From: Tanypteryx hageni
Lineage: Eukaryota > Arthropoda > Insecta > Odonata > Petaluridae
Reading direction: 5' to 3'
DNA: 64,000 nucleotides
NCBI GenBank assembly: GCA_028673005.1
Contig: CM054114.1
Coordinates: 123,905,307 to 123,969,306 of the forward strand
Below, one piece after another: positions 31,791 to 40,982 of the stretch (position 1 is its first letter; each line of letters begins with the position of its first letter). A program made the position numbers and the translations under genes. The notes beneath the pieces were generated by a model, which was given only the letters and a program-made list of their open reading frames with translations, was not told the DNA's origin and did no database searches.

Positions 31791-34700
31791 GTATTTTAAT
31801 TTGAATAATATAGAATACGGTATAATAATTTCTATATTATGAATTTATGAAGAAAAAAATAGTTTTTATTAATTAGATTGATCAAGAATGGTCAAAGCTA
31901 CTGATTTAATATAGAGAATTGGTTATAATGCATTTTCTGTGAAATTTTCCATTCTGTTCTATATTTTAGTACCACCTTCAAAGCCAGCAGGCTATGAATT
32001 GTTTCCTGGAGTTGGATATTATAAATTTTATCCAGAGGGTGCTATGAACTTTTTCCAAGCATCACAGAAATGTGCAAATGATGGTGGTCATTTGGCAATT
32101 TTAGATTCAGTAGCAGAGAGTAATGCTTTGAAAATGCTGTTTGCCAGATATCCAAAGGCCAAAGACTGGGCGTTTGTGGGATTCCATGATATGGATGCAG
32201 AAGGCAAATTCATCACAATATTTGGTAAGAAAAATTAGTTTTTTAAACTGTATTATTATTTTTACAGTTTCAATATGTTATTTAACATAATATATTATGC
32301 AAGTAGAAATTGATTTAAAAAGTATTTGTGAATACAACTTTAACAGTAATATACTTTCTTAAAAAGTCTGCAGTATGGTTAGATCAACAGTTTATTCAGC
32401 TGCTAAGCTATTCATTCCTCTGTTATCTTTGTTTATATTTTTACAAGTAGTATATTGGACCAAAATTTCAAATTGAATTTGATATTTTAATGTTGCTATG
32501 CACATAGCACATAGAGTAATTTTTCTTTCCTTCTGTCTATTATCTTTATATGGCTCTAGGAGCTGAACCATTGACCAAAATCTGACGGTATTTAATATAC
32601 ATTCATTCCCTGACTAACATGATTAATGCATTCTTAAAAATTTTCGTGTAATGTGAAATAGTGTTAGTCGGACATGAAATTCTCATAAGAAATAGTGTAA
32701 ATAGGGGAGATGCATTCCAGCATCCTAACCTAATTGACATATTTTTAATTTTATTCCTTTACTATTACTATACTTTGGTTGATGCTTTGTGTATTTTATT
32801 TGTTTATTTATATTTCATACATGTAACTTATTTTTACAGAAAAGAAACAATGTGAATGGTTCATAGTGTTGCTTCGTTAAGATCTGTATTATGAATGATA
32901 TCACGTGTTTGTTCATTGTTCTCATAGAGCTTAAGTAAATCTAGTTTTTGCTCTAGCGATACAGCTTTTCTTTGTTTCTTACTCCCACCACCAATAAAAT
33001 GCAAACTATAAACTCCAGCGTATTTTTCAATGTAGATGACTGCCATTTTGAATCAACTGTTCACCGTTTATTAAGCAGACATTATTTAGAAGATTTGTAA
33101 AATGATAATTTTAAATAGCAAATAACTAAGAATTAAATATTTTTGTTATGAAATAATTTTTCAAAAGATAAGAACATATGATAAATAGAAAATTACAAAA
33201 ATGGCCAAAGGAAATTTTAAAATCATTCAAGAATGGTATTTTTCTACATTGCAGTTTAAAAACCATGCATTCCCTTGCCTTTTGAATCAGACTCAAATTC
33301 ATCCTCTGGATCAGATTTTACAATAATGGGCTCATTGTAATCCGCAATTAATGAAGAGCAGGGTTAAACTTTGTTTCCATTTCCACTTTCTAGACCTTTT
33401 TCACGATCATAGAAAAGTCATGGATAAATCATTTTAAAACAAACAACCAGTCATGTTAGTCGAAAACTTTAAAAATCGTGTTAAACTGAAATTGTGTTGG
33501 TAGAATTCGTGTTAATCTTGATTTTATCAAAAGTTCCATTCACCATGTTGGGCAAAATTCATTCAGTTTTAGAACTAATTACCACACTTAATACTAAATA
33601 AGTAATATTACTCAAGAAATAACTGTATACAGTGTGGTGATATTATAAGTGCCATGCTACTGTGCAGCTATACTATGCAATCACTCTACGATCCTGTGGC
33701 ATATAGAGTTGGACAGGGGAAGGTAATTAGGCAGTGGCGTCTTATCATTCATTTGCTGCATGGTATCAAATGAGAGGATAGTCAAAAAATCCTCAGATTG
33801 CAAGACAAACCAAAATAGCTGAATAATTTGGATCATATATTATAATCATGTTAAATAAGTTATTTTGTAAAAATGCTTTATATATACTGTATTAAAACTT
33901 TAAATAATGGCATAAAGATATTTTACTCTATTACCCCAACAATTAATTTTTACTTGCTAAAATTACAAAAAAATGCACTGGTGTTATTGATCCCTCACTA
34001 CTAATAACATAATTTTTTTGATGCCACCAATCTAGGTTTAAGCACATATTTTATTAGATAAGAATAATTGATATCAAAGTAAGCATAACTCTACATCTCT
34101 GCTTCTACAAAGTTTCTTAGAGAAGGAGTAAACTAGAGGCACACGAAAAATGATTCTGGTGTTTCACATTACTTTCTTGGCAGGTGATACATAAATAATT
34201 TGCCATCCCTGCTCTGCATTAACTGCAGTTAATGTTAGGATGCAAGCAATTTTATGTTTCTGCTGCAAATGCATTAAATAATATAATATTCTATCATATA
34301 ATTTGGTCACCAATTGTATATTTACATTACAGTTTGTTTCATTAGGTAAATTGTTTTTAGGCTGATTTCCAAAGGAAACGTAGCATTATGAAATGGTCAT
34401 GTATGTGAGTATGTGTGTCCCCCACTAACAACTTTTGCATCAATGGACCAATTTTCATTACACTTGGTAAGACGCTCGTGCTGCCTGGATCCACCTCTGG
34501 ACTATATTTTATGTGGCGAAGATTGAAGTCTCAGGTTCGATTCCAGGAACGTTTTTTCCCTATTTGTTTTACATAGGAAGTCTCAAATTCATCGTGCAGA
34601 GATGTTTTCTTTATTACTTTAAAATATCTTAAAATTGTGATATCAGAGCAAGGTTTGTACTGTTCTAAGGGGAAAAGAATGTAGATTCTGATTCTTATCA

Positions 34701-35418
34701 CAGAATTTTGACAATTGATCGTATTTTCTTGAATTTCTACTAAAACAGCATTTTTGCATTTTAAATTGCATTTTATCGGAATGTTGCCATGGAGATGATT
34801 ATTACCAAACTCAGCTTGAGCATATATGAGTGAACAAATGGGTTATTTTCTTTTCCACTCAACTATCCTTCAGCAATTGACAGTTGATCCATACATATTA
34901 GTGTATTAACAGTAACATTTATTAAATTCGTTTATGTATTTTAAAAAATACATGCAAAAGATATTTTCGAAAAGAGGTTTTGACATTGCTTTTAGTATTT
35001 TAAACCTGATAATGCTCTATTAATTTGTTTTCCAATTTTTCTCTCTCATTAATAAACTAATAATTACAAATGGTATTTATGGTATGACAATTTCTTGGAA
35101 TGTCTAACACATACTGAAAAATATCCTGGCAATATAGGTAAGTAATCAATTCGGGATGTCAACTTTAGGATACCAGCCTGCATTAGTTCTGATTTCGACT
35201 TCTTGTTTAGTTTTTATAGTTGATGTAATGAATGCTTAATTTCTTATATTGTAGGAGATCCTCTTGAAAGGACTGGTTACATGCGATGGTACCCTGGCCA
35301 GCCAGATAATGGTAGTGAAGATTGTGGATCAGTGCATAGAACTGGAGGGCTTAATGATATATCATGTGATGGAGTGCCACTGCCATTTTTCTGTGAATTT
35401 GACCTTTCCTGGGTTTAA
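31511..35418 (+). CDS. Secreted C-type lectin, LPS-binding-protein-like (3 exons)
   Basis: Spliced CDS 31511-31790, 31970-32224, 35255-35418; 699 nt, 232 codons plus stop. Start: ATG at 31511 directly precedes a signal-peptide-like segment (YTRFSFLLASLYVIA). Residues about 20-94 form an N-terminal region with NRT, NQT and NKS glycosylation sites. The CTLD runs from about PAGYELFPGVGYYKFYP to FFCEFDLSWV with four expected Cys (QKC, EDC, ISC, FFC) and the sugar-site motif QPD, which in C-type lectins goes with galactose-type binding. The usual WND is LND. The layout (N-terminal region, then EGKFITIFG, YxRWxPGQPDN) matches insect hemolymph LPS-binding proteins, which act in immune recognition. 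Poly(A) signal AATAAA at 35578. Confidence 0.88.
31970..32224 (+). CDS. Lectin exon 2: first half of CTLD
   Basis: Acceptor TTTTAG before 31970, donor GGTAAG at 32225. It encodes the CTLD loop-in strand, the helix with NFFQASQKCANDGGHLAILD, and the WAFVGFHDMDAEGKFITIFG strand, all standard CTLD elements. Confidence 0.9.
32590..33530 (-). mobile_element. Pogo-like transposon relic in lectin intron 2
   Basis: Contains, on the minus strand (32861-33046), KKQRKAVSLEQKLDLLKLYE, the CENP-B/pogo-type N-terminal DNA-binding helix-turn-helix. Flanking segments with ACTAACATGATT on the left and its complement-like AGTCATGTTAGTCG on the right suggest decayed inverted ends. The DDE domain is not recognisable. 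Confidence 0.5.
34390..34575 (+). repeat. Helitron-family-like fragment
   Basis: AGTCTCAGGTTCGATTCCAG and the following TTTTTTCCC tract resemble the GGTTCGACTCCAG block shared by the two Helitron-like copies. No terminus is visible, so the assignment is tentative. Confidence 0.3.
34852..35212. repeat. Segment of lectin intron 2 duplicated at 56473-56818
   Basis: Shares long stretches with 56473-56818, for example GACAGTTGATCCATACATAT, TTAGTATTTTAAACCTGATA and ACCAGCCTGCATTAGT, all in the same orientation. No coding or terminal repeats; it ends about 40 bp before lectin exon 3. Confidence 0.85.
35255..35418 (+). CDS. Lectin exon 3: sugar-binding half of CTLD
   Basis: Acceptor TTGTAG before 35255. 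It encodes YMRWYPGQPDNGSEDC, GGLNDISC and PFFCEFDLSWV, then TAA at 35416. The second intron (3 kb) separates it from exon 2. Confidence 0.9.
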
Positions 35419-35991
35419 TGTTAAATGTAAAGCACGACAGGTATAAAGTAAATGTTTGCACACTCTTCCTAACTTCTTGTTTGATGAGTTGCCACCATAT
35501 TTATGTAATTGGAGTTTTTCTTTTAGTTTAATCATCCTTGTTATCTATAAATGTATGTATAATATGTGTAAACCTTGAATAAATAAATAAATATAAATAT
35601 TAACTTTGGTTTCTTATCAGTATAAACATATACCTATATTGGTGTTCTGTGGGAACTACAATCTTTTGGTTAGGGTCAATATGCACTTTAAAATTTTTAT
35701 ATTGGCACAAACTTGTAGCTGCAGTGACATTTTGTTTTTTTCACAATATATGGAGAAAATTTCCCAATTACAATAGGTGACATAAGTTGAACATAAAATG
35801 AACTCATCACTTGTCACAAGTCTTGTCATCTTTGTATCTGCATATGGTAAATAATAATAATAATATGGACAATATATATAGTGCCATTTTCGTAAAAATA
35901 TCACCTCAAGAGTGCTTTACATTTAAAATAATTGAATTTAATTTTGGTCTGACAATGATTTTAAATTAAGTGAATGTGAAAATGTAGCATA

Positions 35992-36511
35992 TCACTGACA
36001 ACAGGAACTTTTTTCTAACCAAATATTATAAAGACAATTATGAGTGTTATTAACTTCTATTATCACATGTAAATAAATGCGGGCAATAGCACCCATTATG
36101 CGATCGAGCAGTTCGTCTCGTGCATCCACTTTTCTTGTGTACACTTCACTCTTCATCCAACCCCATAAACTAAAATCTAACGGGGTTAGGTCTAGAGATC
36201 TTGGTAAAGGACACCAAGATGAACTCAGACGAGCAACACGCCATGTTTTCACACAAGTTGAAAAGTGCATTAATGTTGACGGTGACATTTTCGAAAATTT
36301 ATTATAAATTGTAACAAATTTTTCACTTGAACAATAAATATTAGACAGTACTTAATATCTCTTTCTTATCAATAATTTTGCAACTGTACATTCAAATAGC
36401 TCTATCTCGGAAACTGTTTGGAATAGGACACTTGTCAATATGTACTTTTTTCTTAGAATGACTGATACTATCACCTCCCAGAATATTGACCTTTCCTCCT
36501 GGGACACCCAG
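35992..36511 (-). pseudogene. Mariner-like transposase C-terminal fragment with terminus
   Basis: The minus-strand frame 35992-36288 has RSLDLTPLDFSLWGWMKSEV, matching the PDLTPLDFFLWG catalytic-D motif of IS630/mariner transposases. The right border CTGGGTGTCCCAGGAGGAAA (complement of 36492-36511) next to TA looks like the element's 5' inverted repeat. Most of the protein between terminus and motif is deleted; the left terminus is not identifiable. Confidence 0.65.
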
Positions 36512-36519
36512 TATATAAA

Positions 36520-38270
36520 TTCGAAAAATAATGTTGAATTTTGTAGTTATTTAAATTAGTTTTTTTTAATTTGCATGTAGTGTTCATTTATCATATATTT
36601 TACAATGTAAAATGAAGTGGACCAATAAATGTAAATGATTATGAATAATTCAAAATATTGTATAGGAATAATAATAGGAAGGATAAAGTGGGGTTGTTAA
36701 AATAAAAAACAAAATGCGAATCAACATAGCATGTGAAATAATTCAAAGTGTGATTAAAACTGTTGTTTTAATTTTTGCTATTTTTTATTTTAACAATGCC
36801 ACATTAACATTATAAGGAGAAGGGTCAAAAGAAGAAAATGCAGGAAAACAGGAAAAAGGCATAGGAATTAGATGGGTAAGGAAAACAGAACACAACCTCA
36901 TTGTGCCCAGTGTAACATCAAATTTCGTTGAACACGATGGTTCAGAGTTTATTATGTAAAATTTCAGCATTAATTAATAAAAATAAATACTATATAAATT
37001 AAATATATTACAACATTTCTTTCTGTAGTAGTGGAACAAGGCAATTAAATACATCACAATCTCGTAAAAATAGGACCTCTCACAAATCTATGTTTGTGAC
37101 ATTTTTATAATACCTATATAAACGTTAGTAATCATTAACAATTCTGTATACTTAATAATTGCGCTCTTGAATTTTATAGAAATCATATACACATAATTCC
37201 TAATAAGTGAGCTCTCTGCAGCTTTTATAAAAAATGTCATCTCTCTTGACTTGAATTTGAAAAATGAGTAAGGAAAGAGACAGTAAATGGCGGTTGAAAA
37301 ATTGTTAATATATAATGCTAAAATTTATGTATACTAGTGTTTAGTCTGAAATAATATTATAAAAAATAATTTAGTATAATTAAGAAGAAGAATTTTAAAA
37401 GCGAAACGTTTATCAAAAAAGGAAGTTTAAATTAAATTTTTTATCCCCATTCTGCTGGCCAATAAAACCTCCACAACAAAACGTGAATAACGAAACAGAA
37501 CAATAAATCGATTGATGAAAAAAGGAAATCTCTGTCTGTTTTAGTTTATGAGCTAGCGCGTTAAACAGAATTAACCGATCGTATGAGCAGATTTTTGAAA
37601 ACCCGCTAATAATGGATTCAGTTGTTTGTTCGTATTTTGAACTTGAAACGGCGTGTGTACGTGTGTGTGTATTTTTGGCTAATCAACCTCTTGGAACTTG
37701 AAACGGCGTGAGTGAATTCGTTTCTAATAAGTTTATTCATTTACGAAATGTTTAACCTTAGTAATAGTTGTGTGCTTTTACGAAGACAAATTATTTGAAA
37801 GTATTAGGCGAGTAGAAACAATTTTCATATATAATTAAGGCTTCATCACTTACTTTTAGAAGTATGGTTTTTGTTCGTCTATGTGATATTGATGTTATTA
37901 TTACATTTTTATTTTTCCATTCACCTGTATATATAAGGAAGTGATTTTAAAATTGTATTAAATCTATTTCGCTGCATGATTATTGAACCAAATATGTACG
38001 ATGTTTTCATCAATAGCAGGTACTTATTAGTGAGTATTCCTCAGAAATTGCAAGACTTGTAAAAAGACATTTATTCGCCTCAGTAATTACTATTCGACAA
38101 GACCTTCTTGGCCCTTCGAATTAAAAACGTTTCAATTTAATTAAGTTCATGAAAATCTTTAATTTCATTAATGTTGTGATTAGGAGAGAGAATTCATCCA
38201 ATGGCCTAATGATACTGATTGCTGAACTTCGCCACTTCAGTTCTCACGCAGAAACTACGTACATACGTCC
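36520..38270. other. Non-coding DNA before the (AT)n cluster
   Basis: A+T-rich with no coding signal. CTTGAAACGGCGTG occurs twice (near 37643 and 37697), and TCGTATGAGCAGATTTTTGAA near 37580 resembles a motif near 11040. Confidence 0.4.
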
Positions 38271-38271
38271 A

Positions 38272-38273
38272 AA

Positions 38274-38371
<98 letters not shown>
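38272..38371. repeat. (AT)n microsatellite, about 100 bp
   Basis: Almost pure AT dinucleotide directly abutting the truncated 5' end of the LINE. Tyr-Ile reading frames through it are artefacts. Confidence 0.95.
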
Positions 38372-38372
38372 G

Positions 38373-40866
38373 ATAGATGAGATCTATGAGCAAATTAATG
38401 AAATTTACGAAGAAGACGGAAGAGGAAAGGTAAACTGCATAATAATGGGAGATTGGAACAGCATAGTCGGAGAAGGACAGGAAGAAAATGTTGTCGGGCA
38501 ATACGGACTTGGGAAGAGAAATCGAGGAGGGGAGAAACTCGTAGAATTCTGCATCAATAATGACCTTGTAGTGACTAATACATGGTTCAAAAACCATAAA
38601 CGAAGGTTATACACATGGAAAAGCCCAGGAGATAGAATGAGATGCCAAATAGATTACATCCTTGTAAAACAAAGATTCAGGAACAGCATAAAGAACGCCA
38701 AGGCATTTCAAGGAGCGGACATTGATTCAGATCACAGCCTTCTAATAGTTGACGTGAGTACAAAGCTCAAACAAATAAGAAAAACGAGAAGAGAAAGACA
38801 GACCTGGGACCTAGAAAAACTGAAAGAAAGGCAGGATGTAGTCAGCATGAAGTTGGAAGATAACCTAAGAAAGTTGGAAAACAAACCGAAGACCGTTGAT
38901 ATAGAATGGGATGAAATTAAAACCAGTATCAAGGATACCTTGGATAAAGAGATTGGAAAACAAGAGAAGAAAATCAGAAAACCATGGATCACGAAGGAAA
39001 TGCTGGAGAAAATGGATGAGAGACGAAAATGGAAAAACGTTAACAGTGAAGAAGGTAGAGCCAACTATAGGCGTATAAACAATGAGTTGAGAAGGGTAAC
39101 AGATAAAGCTAGAGAAAATTGGATAAAAGGAAAATGTGATGAAATAGAACAAATGGAGAAGTTAGGACGGTACGATATGATGTACGCTAGGGCACTGGAA
39201 TTAGAAGATAAGAAGTCTAATGGAATTTGTGGTAAAGGAATTATGAATACGGATGGGAAGATAGTCTCAGAAACAAAGGATGTAGCACAGGTATGGGAAG
39301 AATACATTAAGGAATTATACGGCAAACAGGCAGGAGAGGGGAAAATAGAACTGGAAAATGAGAAAAACATTGAAGAAGACAACTTAGGACCAAGTATTAT
39401 GGAGAGCGAAGTAGAAAAAGCAATAGTGGAACTAAAGAAGGGGAAAGCCACGGGCAGCGATGGAATACCGGCTGAGATACTTAAAGTCATAGGATCAGAA
39501 GGGCTAAAAGCGATCACGAAATTAATTAATAAGATTTACGACACGGGAGAGTGGCCTCAGGATTTCCTAGAAGTAACAATGATCCCTCTAAAGAAGAAGC
39601 CAAAGGCAATGCAGTGTAAAGATTACAGAACTATAAGCCTTCTGTCACACACATCGAAGATCATCACGAGGATTCTTAATAAAAGGCTGGAGAAAAAGGC
39701 AGAAGAAATAATAGGGGAAGATCAATTCGGTTTCAGAAAAGGACGAGGAACTAGAGATGCTATAGGAGTAATTAGAATTATATCAGAAAGGGCAATAGAA
39801 TACAGTCAAGATATCTGTGCATGTTTCGTAGACTGGCAGAAGGCCTTTGATAGAGTAAATTGGGTAAAGTTGATGAAGATATTAAAGGATATAGGTGTAG
39901 ACTGGAAAGATAGGAGACTGATTAGGAATATATATGAGAATCAAGTTGTAAAGGTCAGGTTTGAGAATGTGGACACCTGCGGAATAAATATCGGTAGAGG
40001 AGTAAGACAAGGCTGCTGCCTATCGCCAACCCTATTCAATATATATGGAGAAAGTCTAATGCAAGAAGCTTTAGATGGCACAGGGGATTTCAAAATTGGA
40101 GGAAGGATTATAAGAACAGTAAAATACGCAGATGATCAAGTACTTCTAGCAAGAAAGGAAGAGGAACTACAAAAAATGATAAATAGACTAGTGATAACAG
40201 GTAGAAAATACGGTATGGAAATAAATACAGAAAAATCCAAGGTCATTCGAATATCGGGTAAAGAAGAGAATCTGAGCATAAATATTGGGGGAAAGCCATT
40301 AGAACAAGTTTCAGAATATAAATACCTTGGAAGTATCATAACACGAGAGGCAAAATGCACGGATGAGATCAAAACTAGAATAGGAAAAGCAAAAGCGGCT
40401 TTCAGGAGAAAGAAACAACTACTTACAGGGAATATAAGGGAAGATATCCGCAAGAAGTTGATAAAATGCTACGTATGGAGTATAGCATTGTATGGGGCAG
40501 AAACATGGACGCTAAGGAAAAATGACATCAAATACTTGGAAAGCTTTGAAATGTGGACTTGGAGGAGAATGTTGAAGATAAAATGGACAGATAGGATGAA
40601 AAACGATGAAGTGCTACAAAGAATAGGAGAGAAGCGAATGATTATACAGACTATCAGAAAGAGGAAGGCTAACTGGGTTGGACATTACATGAGGAGAGAG
40701 AGTATGATTAAAGATGTGTTAGAAGGAAAACTAGATGGGAAAAGGGAAAGAGGTAGGAAAAGGTATCAGCTAATAGACGATTTGAAAGGGAAAGAGAGTT
40801 ATCAAGATATGAAGAGGACAGCGGAAAATAGGAGTATATGGAGAACCAGGTTTAACCATGAATAAT
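38373..40866 (+). mobile_element. 5'-truncated non-LTR retrotransposon (LINE)
   Basis: An AP-endonuclease/reverse transcriptase element, open from the microsatellite boundary to the stop at 40863-40865. A short tail then runs into (AT)n. The 5' truncation fits target-primed reverse transcription. The C-terminal region (ANWVGHYMRR) is of the type found in arthropod endonuclease-reverse transcriptases of RTE-like clades; the clade is not certain. Confidence 0.85.
38445..40865 (+). CDS. LINE endonuclease (partial)-reverse transcriptase, 806 codons
   Basis: No stop or frameshift in 806 codons. From the N-terminus: second half of an AP-type endonuclease (MGDWNSIVGEG; RCQIDYILVKQRF near 66-78; DSDHSLLIVDV near 94-104), then reverse transcriptase (KKGKATGSDGIPAEIL; FRKGRGTRDA; FVDWQKAFDRVNW; RGVRQGCCLSPTLFN; catalytic YADD at about 561-564), then the thumb/C-terminal region (KYLGSIIT; YGAETWTLRK; ANWVGHYMRR). 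The frame is open upstream of this ATG to about 38376, so the ATG is internal and the endonuclease N-terminus is lost. The intact RT suggests recent insertion; autonomous activity is unlikely without the missing part. Confidence 0.9.
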   Translation: MGDWNSIVGEGQEENVVGQYGLGKRNRGGEKLVEFCINNDLVVTNTWFKNHKRRLYTWKSPGDRMRCQIDYILVKQRFRNSIKNAKAFQGADIDSDHSLLIVDVSTKLKQIRKTRRERQTWDLEKLKERQDVVSMKLEDNLRKLENKPKTVDIEWDEIKTSIKDTLDKEIGKQEKKIRKPWITKEMLEKMDERRKWKNVNSEEGRANYRRINNELRRVTDKARENWIKGKCDEIEQMEKLGRYDMMYARALELEDKKSNGICGKGIMNTDGKIVSETKDVAQVWEEYIKELYGKQAGEGKIELENEKNIEEDNLGPSIMESEVEKAIVELKKGKATGSDGIPAEILKVIGSEGLKAITKLINKIYDTGEWPQDFLEVTMIPLKKKPKAMQCKDYRTISLLSHTSKIITRILNKRLEKKAEEIIGEDQFGFRKGRGTRDAIGVIRIISERAIEYSQDICACFVDWQKAFDRVNWVKLMKILKDIGVDWKDRRLIRNIYENQVVKVRFENVDTCGINIGRGVRQGCCLSPTLFNIYGESLMQEALDGTGDFKIGGRIIRTVKYADDQVLLARKEEELQKMINRLVITGRKYGMEINTEKSKVIRISGKEENLSINIGGKPLEQVSEYKYLGSIITREAKCTDEIKTRIGKAKAAFRRKKQLLTGNIREDIRKKLIKCYVWSIALYGAETWTLRKNDIKYLESFEMWTWRRMLKIKWTDRMKNDEVLQRIGEKRMIIQTIRKRKANWVGHYMRRESMIKDVLEGKLDGKRERGRKRYQLIDDLKGKESYQDMKRTAENRSIWRTRFNHE

Positions 40867-40898
40867 CACGGACCTGTCTACGGACAGACTACCTATGA

Positions 40899-40900
<2 letters not shown>

Positions 40901-40980
<80 letters not shown>
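40901..40980. repeat. (AT)n tract joining LINE 3' end and Penelope 5' end
   Basis: Eighty bp of pure AT; the LINE tail is on its left and the open Penelope frame begins at its right edge. Confidence 0.95.

Positions 40981-40982
<2 letters not shown>

Noticed and set aside
38244..38376. Reading frames of alternating Tyr and Ile over the AT tracts (also 40893-41088, 43820-43918, 47830-47910)
   Set aside because: They are translations of the (AT)n microsatellites, open in every frame by composition.
39065..39517. Minus-strand frame of 150 codons over the LINE
   Set aside because: It is the antisense of the reverse transcriptase frame, with Ser/Phe/Pro-rich content expected from A-rich codons read backwards.
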